Source: an uncultured Fidelibacterota bacterium
GTDB lineage: Bacteria; Fidelibacterota; Marinisomatia; Marinisomatales; UBA1611
Length of the DNA stretch: 64,000 nucleotides
Assembly (NCBI GenBank): GCA_913043235.1
Contig: CAJWLO010000012.1
Coordinates: 1 to 64,000, forward strand
Direction: 5' to 3'
A model generated the notes under the pieces. The model worked only from the letters and a program-made list of their open reading frames with translations, made no database searches and was not told where the DNA came from. The translations under genes and the position numbers were made by a program. Of this stretch, positions 7,966 through 18,276 are shown piece after piece (positions within the stretch are counted from its first letter, which is position 1; every line of letters starts with the position of its first letter).

Positions 7966-8198
7966 TTTATTCTCCTTTATTAATCTTTTGATGACATTTA
8001 GACTAAATACGTGTATATAATTTAAACTTTTTTAAACTATTTCAATTTTTTTTGACAAAAATATCAATTTCTTATATCTCTTATTATTACGATATATATA
8101 GATACTAACCGTCCAAATTTTTACCTTTTTCCTATATAGTAGGGGGTTGTTTTTGCCCCAATAGGGTAGAAACACTAATTAATTATGGAAGGAACAGT

Positions 8199-8348
8199 AT
8201 GGACTTGTTTAATAAAAAATGGTTAACTCTTTATGAGGCGGCTCAATACTTAAACAGATGCACCCGGCAAGTATTACGATACATTGAAAACGGAAATCTG
8301 AAAAGGCAATATAGAATTTCATATTTCGGCATACCTAAAAGATTGTAG
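8199..8348 (+). CDS. Short helix-turn-helix (excisionase/MerR-like HTH_17) protein, apparently truncated
   Basis: Manual translation MDLFNKKWLTLYEAAQYLNRCTRQVLRYIENGNLKRQYRISYFGIPKRL; aaggaa upstream. Confidence 0.6.
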   Translation: MDLFNKKWLTLYEAAQYLNRCTRQVLRYIENGNLKRQYRISYFGIPKRL

Positions 8349-8493
8349 ACATAAGTAACAAATATTACGAATTTCCAACCAAAAATTTCACGCTTAAGTG
8401 AGGCTGCTTTTTTTAAACAATATGATTAAATAGTCTTAGATTAAGAATTAATCGTTAATTTATTATAGTAGTTTTAATAAGGAGCAATTAATA

Positions 8494-10560
8494 ATGAACA
8501 AATATATACTGCACCTCTCCCTTGTTTTATCGGTATGTCGTGGAGAAAATGATTTCACAATTAAAGAAATATTGAGCGCCCCTTTCCCATCTAACTTGAT
8601 TGTTTCTAAAAATAGCAAAAAAGTAGCATGGATTTATAATAAAAAAGGTGTAAGAAATATTTGGATAGCACATAATCCAAAGTATATAGGATACCCAATC
8701 ACAAAACATGAAAAGGATATAGGAGAAGAAATAACATCACTTATATTTACTCCAAACGGAAATAAGATTATTTTTGTTAGAGGGGCCGGACCAAATAGAA
8801 AAGGTGAGATACCTAACCCCACTAGTTCACCAGATTGGCCAAAACAAGAAATTTGCATCATTTCAAGTAAAGGAGGACCTATAACTGTTTTAGATGAAGG
8901 ATCATACCCACAACTATCGTCAAATGGAGAATTCATAGCCTACATCAAAAAAGGACAGGTATGGAGTCTGCCAATAATGGATCCTAAAGAAAAAAAACAA
9001 CAGTTTGTTATAAGGGGTATTGCAGCATCATTGCGTTGGTCACCTGACAATAAAAAACTGGCTTTTGTTTCAAAAAGAGGAGACCATAGTTTTATAGGTA
9101 TTTATCATTTTGATTTAAATCAAATAACTTATCTCTCACCATCTGTAGATAATGATCAGGAACCGGCTTGGTCAATGGACAGCCAACATATTGCTTTCAT
9201 AAAAATACCTAATGAAAAAAGAATTTTACCATTTGAAGAGAGAAGAACAGGATTACCTTGGTCCATTCATATTGGCAATTCTAATACTGGAAAAACAAAA
9301 ATGATATGGAAGGCAAAAGAAGGAATTGGGAGTGTTTTTCGATCAATCTCTTCAAATAATCAAATTTTTTGGGCACAAAATGATCAAATTATTTTTCCTT
9401 ATGAAGGTAATGGATGGACCCACTTGTATTCTATTCCAACTAAAGGAGGAGAGCCAAAACTATTAACTCCAGGAAAATCTGAAGTGCAGTTTGTATCATT
9501 GGGCGCTAATAGGAAAAAAGTTTATTTTTCTTCTAATCAGAACGATATTGACAGGCAACATGTTTGGGTTTCAAATTTAAAAGATAGCAAACCAAAGCAA
9601 ATTACTAAAGGAAAAGGAATAGAGTGGGCTCCCATTGAAAATCAAAAAGGAGAATTATTCATTTTTGCCTCAAATTATAATTCGCCTGCTCATCCATATA
9701 TAGTTGATAAAACTGGAAAAATGATATCCTTGGCAAAGAAATCAATTCCAGAATCTTTTCCCACAGACTTCCTTAACAAGCCTGAACAGATAAAAATACG
9801 GGCTTCAGATGGAATTGAGATTCATGGTCAACTTTTTTTACCCTCAGATTACAATGAAAATAAAAAATACCCTGCATTACTTTATTTTCATGGAGGGTCT
9901 CGAAGACAAATGCTTTTGGGTTTCCACCATAGAGGATATTACCATAATGCTTTTGCTATGAACCAATATTTAGCTAATCAAGGATATATGGTTCTATCGG
10001 TGAATTATAGAAGCGGTATTGGTTATGGGATGGAATTCCGTGAGGCTTTAAACTATGGAGCTAATGGTGCTAGCGAATACAAAGATGTTATTGCTGCGGC
10101 ATTATATTTAAAATCCAGGAAAGATGTTAATACAAGTAAAATTGGATTATGGGGTGGATCTTATGGCGGATATCTAACTGCAATGGGTCTTGCGAGAAAT
10201 TCAGATATCTTTGCTGCAGGCGTAGATATTCATGGTGTACATAACTGGAATGTTGTAATTAAAAATTTCCGTCCAAATTACAACTCAGAGCAAAGAAAGA
10301 AATTTGCTAACAAAGCTTTCGATTCATCACCATTAGCTTTTATTGATAGTTGGAAATCACCAGTATTGTTAATTCACGGAGACGATGATCGAAATGTCCC
10401 ATTTAGTGAATCAGTTGATTTAGTAGAATCACTAAGAAAAAAGAAAGTATATTTTGAACAATTAATTTTTCCAGATGAAGTCCATGGATTTTTATTGCAT
10501 AATAATTGGGTTTTAGCTTTAGAAGCAACGGATGACTTTTTTAAAAGAATGTTGGATTAA
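8494..10560 (+). CDS. S9 family prolyl oligopeptidase
   Basis: GLWGGSYGGY nucleophile motif, LLIHGDDDRNVPF, DEVHGF; N-terminal signal. Confidence 0.93.
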   Translation: MNKYILHLSLVLSVCRGENDFTIKEILSAPFPSNLIVSKNSKKVAWIYNKKGVRNIWIAHNPKYIGYPITKHEKDIGEEITSLIFTPNGNKIIFVRGAGPNRKGEIPNPTSSPDWPKQEICIISSKGGPITVLDEGSYPQLSSNGEFIAYIKKGQVWSLPIMDPKEKKQQFVIRGIAASLRWSPDNKKLAFVSKRGDHSFIGIYHFDLNQITYLSPSVDNDQEPAWSMDSQHIAFIKIPNEKRILPFEERRTGLPWSIHIGNSNTGKTKMIWKAKEGIGSVFRSISSNNQIFWAQNDQIIFPYEGNGWTHLYSIPTKGGEPKLLTPGKSEVQFVSLGANRKKVYFSSNQNDIDRQHVWVSNLKDSKPKQITKGKGIEWAPIENQKGELFIFASNYNSPAHPYIVDKTGKMISLAKKSIPESFPTDFLNKPEQIKIRASDGIEIHGQLFLPSDYNENKKYPALLYFHGGSRRQMLLGFHHRGYYHNAFAMNQYLANQGYMVLSVNYRSGIGYGMEFREALNYGANGASEYKDVIAAALYLKSRKDVNTSKIGLWGGSYGGYLTAMGLARNSDIFAAGVDIHGVHNWNVVIKNFRPNYNSEQRKKFANKAFDSSPLAFIDSWKSPVLLIHGDDDRNVPFSESVDLVESLRKKKVYFEQLIFPDEVHGFLLHNNWVLALEATDDFFKRMLD

Positions 10561-10641
10561 TTTATAGGCTGCTTATTTTTTCTCAATGGAAGCTAATAAT
10601 TTTATATCAGTCCAATAAATAATAATAAAACACTGCTATTG

Positions 10642-11034
10642 TTACCCCTTTATACATCCTTTACTTTCATAAATTGAATAAGCAGTCTCTTTTTTCATTT
10701 GCACATTTTTCAATTCTAAAATAATAATTTCATCACCTTGAATCAATCCATCCTTCAATCTATACCATCGACCAGAAAGTAAATTTTTTTCCTTTGCGAT
10801 TATCAATTTATTCTCGGAACCATTTAAAATGATAATTTCATTATATAATTTTTGGCAATCATAATTCTCATAAATTAATCGTTCATTGTATGAGTCATAA
10901 ATTGATGGAGTTAAGCCATCATTGTTTATTGTATTTATTGCTAGAGTAGGTATTTTTGCACATCCACTAATCAAAATAAAGCATAGAATTACTCTATTTT
11001 GAAAGAAACCTAAATTTTTTTGTAAAAAACGCAT
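10642..11034 (-). CDS. Hypothetical lipoprotein
   Basis: N-terminal hydrophobic segment and lipobox VILCFILISGCAK. Confidence 0.6.
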   Translation of the reverse strand: MRFLQKNLGFFQNRVILCFILISGCAKIPTLAINTINNDGLTPSIYDSYNERLIYENYDCQKLYNEIIILNGSENKLIIAKEKNLLSGRWYRLKDGLIQGDEIIILELKNVQMKKETAYSIYESKGCIKG

Positions 11035-11102
11035 GCTAAATAATACATTATTGAATCAAAGCAATATAACTAAAATACAATGTTTAGATTACATGTTAAT
11101 TA

Positions 11103-12218
11103 ATGCCCATAATTTGCCGCTGTTTATACAATAACTTAATTCAATCTATCATGTTTAAAAAAATAGCAGATTCTCCTACAAGTAGATTATTAGTAGAACA
11201 AACACCATTAATTGATGTAAGGTCACCAATTGAATTTGCAAAAGGAGCATTTCCAAAAAGTGTAAATCTTCCAATTCTATTCGATGAAGAACGTGCGATA
11301 GTTGGTAAAACTTATAAATATCTGGGTAATGATGAAGCGATGAGACTAGGCCACAATCTTGTTAGTGGTGATATAAAAGCAAAACGAATAAAAGATTGGA
11401 TAAAATTTATCAATAAAAATCCAAGTGCCCAAATTTACTGCGCTAGAGGCGGTCAGCGCTCTAAAATTGCAAAAGATTGGATAAAAGAGCAGGGTAAAAA
11501 GGTTCAAATTGTAAAAGGGGGATATAAGGAATTACGGAATACTTGTATACAAATATTAGATCAGCTAAAGAATGATGGCAAAGAATGGATCATAATTGCC
11601 GGGAAAACGGGTAATAATAAAACTCAATTAATTCAATCTTTAGATAATGGTATCGACCTGGAAATGATTGCGAATCATCGGGGTTCCGCATTTGGCGGTA
11701 AAAATATACCCCAACCAACAACCATAAATTTTGAAAACAATTTGGCCTGTAGTTATTTGTTAATTAATAATCATTGGATTGCCCTTGAGGATGAATCGCG
11801 TAGAATAGGCAAACTAGTGATACCACAAGAATTTTATAATAAAATGCAAAGATCAAGTATCGTCATTATTATTGGAAAATTAGAGAATCGAATAAAAAAT
11901 ATTTATGAAAACTATATCAAAAAAGAGAGCTTAATAACTTCACCGGAAGCACTCTGTAATAAATTGAGAGCCCAATTAAAAAGAATATATCGATCTATTG
12001 GTCAAGAAAATTATAAATCAATCGATAATTTAATTAAGTATGCATTTAGTGAAAATGAAGAAGAAAAACATTTACAATGGATTGAGATATTACTAACAAA
12101 ATATTATGATAAAATGTATGATTATCAACTCTCCAAAAAACAAAACCGCTGCTTGATGAGGGGTGATTATCAAGAAGTGAAAGGTTACTTAACTGAGTAT
12201 AAGCCCCATTCTTTGTAA
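11103..12218 (+). CDS. mnmH: tRNA 2-selenouridine synthase (rhodanese plus P-loop); real start may be ATG at 11151
   Basis: LIDVRSPIEFAKGAFPKSVNLPILFDEERAIVGKTYKYLG, YCARGGQRS, IIAGKTGNNKT. Confidence 0.9.
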   Translation: MPIICRCLYNNLIQSIMFKKIADSPTSRLLVEQTPLIDVRSPIEFAKGAFPKSVNLPILFDEERAIVGKTYKYLGNDEAMRLGHNLVSGDIKAKRIKDWIKFINKNPSAQIYCARGGQRSKIAKDWIKEQGKKVQIVKGGYKELRNTCIQILDQLKNDGKEWIIIAGKTGNNKTQLIQSLDNGIDLEMIANHRGSAFGGKNIPQPTTINFENNLACSYLLINNHWIALEDESRRIGKLVIPQEFYNKMQRSSIVIIIGKLENRIKNIYENYIKKESLITSPEALCNKLRAQLKRIYRSIGQENYKSIDNLIKYAFSENEEEKHLQWIEILLTKYYDKMYDYQLSKKQNRCLMRGDYQEVKGYLTEYKPHSL

Positions 12219-12226
12219 ATAAGAAA

Positions 12227-13057
12227 TTATTCTTCTTTAATTTTAATTCGATTTTTGATTTGGTTAAACTTTTTTTGGTTTAATGATTTGTATTGACGGG
12301 GCGGCAAGTCGCGAATAATCTGTTTTGCATTATGAATTCTATCAGAGGTTGACGGATGTGTGGACATAAGTAATTCTAGATTGGAAGGGTCATTTTTTTC
12401 TTTTTGTGCAAGTTTCTGAAAAAATTCTACAGCACCCGAAGGATTGATGCCAGCACGGTGCATCTGTTCAATTCCAAATCCATCTGCCTCAAGTTCTGCT
12501 CCTCGACCATAGTTTAAAAGTAGCCCTTCGCTAGCCAGTTGTGTCATTAATTGGGCCCCAGTATCTGGATTGGGACCTAATATTATAGCGCCAATTAAAT
12601 TGATGACTCTACTTTTACTTATCTTTTTGGTCCCATGTTTCCCTACCACATGTCCAATTTCATGACTAATTACCGAGGCCAGTTCGGCTTCAGACTCCGC
12701 AAACCTTATTAATCCAATATTCACGTAACAAAATCCCCCTGGTATTGCAAAAGCATTGATTTGAGGATCATTTACTACTTTAAAAACATATGGTATATTA
12801 TTCCTTTCAGATGCATTGACCAATTTTTGACCGAGTTCATTGACATATTGACTAATTATTACATCCTTATAAAGTTTAATTTGCTGCTCAAGTTGGTATG
12901 CATAACTACGCCCCATCTGTATTTCTTCTGAAGTTGAGTAAAGATTAAACCCGGAGACACGATTACTTATTTTAGTACAGCCAAAAAGCATCACCAATTG
13001 TGTAAACACAAAAAAATGTATTGTAGAAATTTTTAAGGTGTTTGTATTTACATACAT
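12227..13057 (-). CDS. M48 family metallopeptidase
   Basis: VISHEIGHVVGKHG, ELEADGFGIEQMHRAG. Confidence 0.92.
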   Translation of the reverse strand: MYVNTNTLKISTIHFFVFTQLVMLFGCTKISNRVSGFNLYSTSEEIQMGRSYAYQLEQQIKLYKDVIISQYVNELGQKLVNASERNNIPYVFKVVNDPQINAFAIPGGFCYVNIGLIRFAESEAELASVISHEIGHVVGKHGTKKISKSRVINLIGAIILGPNPDTGAQLMTQLASEGLLLNYGRGAELEADGFGIEQMHRAGINPSGAVEFFQKLAQKEKNDPSNLELLMSTHPSTSDRIHNAKQIIRDLPPRQYKSLNQKKFNQIKNRIKIKEE

Positions 13058-13268
13058 TTGTATTGAATTAAACCCATTAATGCTAGGATTCTAATTTTTG
13101 GATTGATGAATTGCCCCTAAGAAATCAAATATTTGATGATCAATTTAAATATATTTGTTGATTTTACTGATTCCAACAGTCGTTAAGTACAAACAAATCT
13201 AATTTATTTAATATTCTCAAATACATGTTTGTATATTTACTCCTATTCAGCTAATTAATGAGGTAAAA

Positions 13269-16200
13269 ATGAAAAAATTGTTTTGGAACCTGTTTCTTTC
13301 CATGGCTTTGACTTATGCTCAGGGAATTACTTCTGGTAATTTTAAGAATTTAAACTTTCGATTCATCGGTCCTGACGGAAATCGCGCCATTGCAGTCACA
13401 GGTGTATCTACGGATCACGATACTTATTATGTAGGCGCTGCTTCGGGAGGGCTTTTCCGAACTAAAAATAATGGCATCTCTTGGCAGCCTATTTTCGATG
13501 ATCAGGACGTTTCATCTGTTAGTGCATTGGCTTTATCTCAAAGGAATCCAAACATTATATGGGCAGGTACGGGTGAAACTTTCGTTATCCGACCAGCTCA
13601 TGCCATTGGCGATGGAATTTATAAATCTACCGATGGCGGTGATACGTGGACCAACATGGGCCTTGAAAAAACTGCTCGGATCGCCCGAATTGTCATCCAC
13701 CCTGAAAATGATGATATTGTATATGCAGCCGCTTTGGGGCACACTTATGGTCCGCAGAAAGAACGGGGCATTTACCGCACCACCGATGGCGGAAAATCGT
13801 GGAAACAAATCCTATTCATTGATGAAAATACCGGCGGCATTGATATTGCCATGGATCGAAACAATCCAAATTTTCTTATCGCTTCTATGTGGGAAATCCA
13901 TATTAATACATGGGGATTGAATAGCGGTGGTGAATCCGGTGGCGTTTTCATTTCTCGTGATGGCGGTAACACGTGGGCGCGACAGGATAAGAACGGCCTA
14001 CCCGGCGGCAAGGGTAAACCAGTTGGCAAGGTAGCAGTAGCCATAGCCCAGAGTGACCCCAATACCATGTATGTGTTGGCCGAAGAAGCCCATCCCGGAT
14101 TATATCGAACGGATGATGGAGGCAAAAACTGGCGATTGATTTCTCGAAATCACACTCTTGCCGAACGAGCACCATATTATATGCGTATGGCAGTAGCGCC
14201 GGACAATCCTGAAAAAATTTATATACTGAATGTGCAGTATAGTGTCTCCGAAGATGGGGGCAAAACCTTTAAATCTGGTTATGGTGCCGGTGGCGATAAT
14301 CATGATATATGGATCGACCCGGAAGACGGAGGCCGCATTATGGTGGCTCACGATGGCTGCGCGTCCATTGCCCAAGATGGAAGAACATTTAAACGGGTGG
14401 TCCTCCCTATCGCTCAAATGTACCACGCCCATGTGGATGATCAGATTCCCTATAATGTCTATGGCAACCGGCAGGATGGTTACTCCTATCGCGGTCCCAG
14501 TAATTCACTTGGAGGCGGGATTTCCATCGGCCATTGGCGGGCCTTCGGTGGATGTGAGTCCGGATTTGGCATTCCCGATCCCAATGATAATAATATCGTC
14601 TGGTCCGGATGTTATGACGGCGGGTTAGAGGTTTATGATGTGCGCACAGGTCATTCCCGGAACGTCCGCGTTTGGCCCGAAGCGGGCTATGGGGTTCCGC
14701 CTAAAGATATGAAATACCGCTGGCACTGGACTTTCCCTATCTATATTTCGGAGCATAAAAAACATACAGTCTATGTAGGAAGTCAGTATGTCCATCGGTC
14801 CACCGATTTTGGTCAAAGTTGGGAAGTGATTTCTACTGATCTCACACTTAATCTGAAAAGCCATCAGGAAAGTTCCGGCGGCATCGCTATAGACAACCTA
14901 ATGACCTTTGATGGCTCTGTGCTTTTTGCCATTACTGAATCGCCATTAAAGCAGGGCTTGATTTGGGTAGGTTCTAATGATGGACAAATCCATCTCACCC
15001 GAAACGGCGGCCGCACGTGGAAAAATCTCACCGAGAATATTGATATGCCGCCCTGGGGAACCATATCCAATATTGAAGCATCCCGGTTTGAAAAGGGTAC
15101 GGCCTACATCAGTGTGGACTTCCACCAAATGGGCGACTTCGACCCCTATATTTATAAGACGGAAAATTACGGGAAAACCTGGAAACGCATTTCAAGTGAC
15201 ATTCCCCAATCTTATTCCAGTTTTGTTCACGTGGTCAGAGAGGATCACCAAACCCCCGGTGTGCTTTATGCAGGAACAGACAATGGTGTCTATGTATCCG
15301 TGAATGACGGAAAGCATTGGACGCGAATTAAGAACAACCTGCCGCCGGCGCCAGTCTATTGGATTAGTCTCCAGGAGCGGTTTGACGATATGGTTATTGG
15401 TACTTATGGCAGAGGATTTTATATTTTGGATGACATCAGTCCATTTAGAGAAATGGCCAAAGCCGAACAAAACAAAGTTCAATTTCTTCCGATTCAGGAT
15501 GCGTGGCGCTTTCAATCAAAACAAAGTTTAAAGAGTGATGGTGCCAGTCTCATCCGTGGGCGCAATCCTGGCTATGGAGCTAACTTGGATTTTTATCTGC
15601 CGGACACAACGGCGAAGGATGTATCCATCTCAATTCAAACTATGACGGGAGAGGAAATTCGCCAAATTAAAACAAAGCGCATATCTCAAGGTATAAATCG
15701 TGTCATGTGGGATCTCCGCTATGAACCAACCGAAACACCGAAGCTGAGAGTGAATCCTCGCGGTGTAGATTGGGTGACCTACAATAAGGATGGGTGGCGT
15801 CCCTTACGCACATGGGATTTGGATGTGAATGCAGGTAAACTGGGTCCAAAAGTAATCCCTGGAAAATACAAGGCTATTTTGGATGTAAATGGGGAATCTT
15901 TCACCCAAACATTTACTGTACTGAAAGATCCGAATACAACGGGGACGATGAAGGATATTCAGGATCAGTTTGAATTTCTTATGACCCTAAAAGAAACGAT
16001 TGATGACAATGTCAATCTAATCAACAATATTGAAGACCTCCGGTATTCACTTCAGAATGATTACAATACACCGAATGAAGAAAAGGCCGCCCGGGATATC
16101 GACGATAAACTATACCAAATCGAAAGCCATTTGTTTGATGTGAAACTTACAGGCGCCCGTGAAGATGCATTCCGGAATCCCAATAAAATCTATGGCCGTT

Positions 16201-16361
16201 TAGCTGCATTAGGGAGTGATCTCACCCGATTTGGTGCGGATTTCAAACCGACGAATCAACAGGTAGAAGTGTATGAAGTATTAGCTGAACGGCTGCGGAA
16301 ACAACAAGCCGCGTTTGAATTATTGATGGAAGATGATTTCTGGCAGGCGGAAAAGAAGTAA
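13269..16361 (+). CDS. VPS10/sialidase-like beta-propeller secreted protein (BNR/Asp-box repeats)
   Basis: Repeated S(T)DGGxTW motifs (KSTDGGDTW, RTTDGGKSW, ISRDGGNTW, RTDDGGKNW); signal peptide. Confidence 0.9.
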   Translation: MKKLFWNLFLSMALTYAQGITSGNFKNLNFRFIGPDGNRAIAVTGVSTDHDTYYVGAASGGLFRTKNNGISWQPIFDDQDVSSVSALALSQRNPNIIWAGTGETFVIRPAHAIGDGIYKSTDGGDTWTNMGLEKTARIARIVIHPENDDIVYAAALGHTYGPQKERGIYRTTDGGKSWKQILFIDENTGGIDIAMDRNNPNFLIASMWEIHINTWGLNSGGESGGVFISRDGGNTWARQDKNGLPGGKGKPVGKVAVAIAQSDPNTMYVLAEEAHPGLYRTDDGGKNWRLISRNHTLAERAPYYMRMAVAPDNPEKIYILNVQYSVSEDGGKTFKSGYGAGGDNHDIWIDPEDGGRIMVAHDGCASIAQDGRTFKRVVLPIAQMYHAHVDDQIPYNVYGNRQDGYSYRGPSNSLGGGISIGHWRAFGGCESGFGIPDPNDNNIVWSGCYDGGLEVYDVRTGHSRNVRVWPEAGYGVPPKDMKYRWHWTFPIYISEHKKHTVYVGSQYVHRSTDFGQSWEVISTDLTLNLKSHQESSGGIAIDNLMTFDGSVLFAITESPLKQGLIWVGSNDGQIHLTRNGGRTWKNLTENIDMPPWGTISNIEASRFEKGTAYISVDFHQMGDFDPYIYKTENYGKTWKRISSDIPQSYSSFVHVVREDHQTPGVLYAGTDNGVYVSVNDGKHWTRIKNNLPPAPVYWISLQERFDDMVIGTYGRGFYILDDISPFREMAKAEQNKVQFLPIQDAWRFQSKQSLKSDGASLIRGRNPGYGANLDFYLPDTTAKDVSISIQTMTGEEIRQIKTKRISQGINRVMWDLRYEPTETPKLRVNPRGVDWVTYNKDGWRPLRTWDLDVNAGKLGPKVIPGKYKAILDVNGESFTQTFTVLKDPNTTGTMKDIQDQFEFLMTLKETIDDNVNLINNIEDLRYSLQNDYNTPNEEKAARDIDDKLYQIESHLFDVKLTGAREDAFRNPNKIYGRLAALGSDLTRFGADFKPTNQQVEVYEVLAERLRKQQAAFELLMEDDFWQAEKK

Positions 16362-16372
16362 TGAAACAAAAT

Positions 16373-16401
16373 GTAGAGACGACCCGGTGGGTCGTCTCTA
16401 C
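16373..16401. repeat. Perfect 13-bp-arm palindrome (intergenic, convergent genes), terminator/REP-like
   Basis: GTAGAGACGACCC-GGT-GGGTCGTCTCTAC. Confidence 0.85.
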
Positions 16402-16408
16402 TGATAAA

Positions 16409-16729
16409 CTATTTTATCCCGATTTTCACCGCTGTGCCATAAACCAGCAGTTCAGCCGTCCCCTGCAAAATCATGGATGTTTGGAATCGAATACCAACGA
16501 CAGCATCGGCACCTAATTCTTCTGCTTGTTCCTTCATTCGCATAAGTGCCTGTTCCCGGGATTCAGCCATCATACCGGTGTATTCCTTAACTTCTCCACC
16601 CACAATGGACCGAAATCCGGCCATGATATCTTTCCCAAGATGACGAGCCCGAATCGTATTGCCGATGACAGTGCCCAAATGTTCTGTAATGACATGCCCG
16701 GTAATTTGTTCAGTTGTTGAAGTTATCAT
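16409..16729 (-). CDS. YbjQ/DUF74 family heavy-metal-binding-like protein
   Basis: ITSTTEQITGHVITEHLGTVIGNTIRARHLGKD...EQAEELGADAVVGIRFQT. Confidence 0.85.
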   Translation of the reverse strand: MITSTTEQITGHVITEHLGTVIGNTIRARHLGKDIMAGFRSIVGGEVKEYTGMMAESREQALMRMKEQAEELGADAVVGIRFQTSMILQGTAELLVYGTAVKIGIK

Positions 16730-16944
16730 TTCTCTATCCCTCGAAATGGTTCATCATCTTTATCATCTCGGTTTTCTTTTACGAATTTCAATGCCAAAAC
16801 GACGGCACCGCCAATAAGAAGGATGGTTCCTAATCCAAGGAGAAAATCACTCATAATAAAATTGATAATGGCATTGATGAATTTTAGCGCCAGAATCACA
16901 CCTCCGGCTAAAATGAGGTAAACACCGATATTTTTTACTTCCAT
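16726..16944 (-). CDS. Small membrane protein (start revised from ORF track)
   Basis: MEVKNIGVYLILAGGVILALKFINAIINFIMSDF...; the longer ORF to 17154 overlaps the divergent MBL gene. Confidence 0.6.
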   Translation of the reverse strand: MEVKNIGVYLILAGGVILALKFINAIINFIMSDFLLGLGTILLIGGAVVLALKFVKENRDDKDDEPFRGIEK

Positions 16945-17028
16945 AACGACTCCATATTCGCTTTTTAACCTATTAGAATATAACGGAGTGATAATTGTTC
17001 CAAAAAGGTATTTAAATTCCCCCCACTT

Positions 17029-17691
17029 ATGGCTGAAACAGATTATTCCGTTCGATCCTTTAAGGGGGGGTATGACGATAACCTCACCTACCTTGTTTCC
17101 TGCATGCGTACGGGAAATCAGTTCCTGGTGGATGCGGCCATTCCCCTCAAACAATTAAAACCCTTTGTTAATCGTCGGGGATTAATCGCCCTATTCATTA
17201 CCCATACCCATGGAGATCATATCGCCTATATAGATGAATATGTGGATGCATTCCCCAACCTAGTTTCTATGGTCTATAAAGAATCGGAGGATAAGGTAAA
17301 ATGTCATTATATCAAGCCCGTGAAGCAAGGAGACATTGTTACAGTGGGTCAATTGAGTTTGGAAGTCTATTATACGCCAGGCCATTACCCAGATTCAGTC
17401 TGTTATCTATTGGATGATATTCTGTTTACAGGGGATACACTATTTGTGGGCCGTACGGGCCGCACTATAAGCAGGGGCAGCGACACGCGCACTTTATACC
17501 GATCTGTTTATGATACCATTATGGAACTCCCGGATCAAACCATCATTTATCCCGGTCATGATTATGGACCCAAAATGACCATTACACTAAAAGATAATAT
17601 TGCAATCAGTCCATTGCTTCAGGCAGAGGACGAGGACGATTTCGTCCAGCGGATGGCCGATTACGAGGCCGACCGAACAATCGGATCTTAA
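17029..17691 (+). CDS. MBL-fold metallo-hydrolase (glyoxalase II-like)
   Basis: FITHTHGDHIAYIDE, YTPGHYPDSVCYLLDDILFTGDTLF, IIYPGHDYG. Confidence 0.9.
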   Translation: MAETDYSVRSFKGGYDDNLTYLVSCMRTGNQFLVDAAIPLKQLKPFVNRRGLIALFITHTHGDHIAYIDEYVDAFPNLVSMVYKESEDKVKCHYIKPVKQGDIVTVGQLSLEVYYTPGHYPDSVCYLLDDILFTGDTLFVGRTGRTISRGSDTRTLYRSVYDTIMELPDQTIIYPGHDYGPKMTITLKDNIAISPLLQAEDEDDFVQRMADYEADRTIGS

Positions 17692-17693
17692 CC

Positions 17694-18017
17694 ATGGAGA
17701 ACAAGATGAAACGATATATAACCGGATTAATCACAGGTACGTTGCTCACAGCCATGCTCTTTACCTTCATGGGCACAACCCAAGCCCAGGATGATAGTTT
17801 AGCCACCATCATGACAGAGTTAGACACCTATGTACAGGATCAATTGGGGAAGGATAAAGCCGCCGGCCGATTCCAACTTCAGTCTTTTCAAATCGAGCGG
17901 ACCCACTGGCATTATATGCTGGATACCGCCACCGGCGAACTGTATCGCCTTGAACCAAGCCGTACCCCTGGCAATGCCAAGTGGATATTGACTGCAGAAT
18001 CCAATTTTGGAGAATAA
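17694..18017 (+). CDS. Hypothetical secreted protein
   Basis: ORF with signal-like N-terminus, tandem with neighbours. Confidence 0.65.
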   Translation: MENKMKRYITGLITGTLLTAMLFTFMGTTQAQDDSLATIMTELDTYVQDQLGKDKAAGRFQLQSFQIERTHWHYMLDTATGELYRLEPSRTPGNAKWILTAESNFGE

Positions 18018-18276
18018 ATTGAAACGAATTCTATTTATTACATTAATCGGCATCATGTCCTTATCCTGCGACAAGGATTCAAAATGCAATAATTGCGGAG
18101 ATGTTTTCGGCGGAATGATTGTCATAAAAGTATCTGAAAACGATTTAAGTAAATATGAGGGGTTGGCGCAGATATCCGGCGTTACTGTAGACACCTGCAT
18201 TCAAGCCTATATATACAATGAAGAACTCTCTCTCCAATCCGTCACAGTTTTAGATGCATGCTGCTGTGAGTTCTAA
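18007..18276 (+). CDS. Small Cys-rich lipoprotein
   Basis: IGIMSLSCDKDSKCNNCGD ... VLDACCCEF. Confidence 0.6.
   Translation: MENKLKRILFITLIGIMSLSCDKDSKCNNCGDVFGGMIVIKVSENDLSKYEGLAQISGVTVDTCIQAYIYNEELSLQSVTVLDACCCEF

Noticed and set aside
8140-8172. gtagggggttgtttttgccccaatagggtag as a seventh array element
   Set aside because: Only loosely similar and lacks the ACAATGTG core; may be a simple hairpin.
1-8400. Prophage or transposon identity of the island
   Set aside because: No phage structural genes, transposase, integrase or terminal inverted repeats visible in the window.
11103-12218. Selenoprotein/selenium cluster around mnmH
   Set aside because: No selD, selA/B or in-frame UGA evidence seen; MnmH alone is common.
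13471-15531. Overlapping ORFs in the VPS10/sialidase-like gene
   Set aside because: Antisense or out-of-frame to a clearly coding 1030-aa frame; no recognisable domains.
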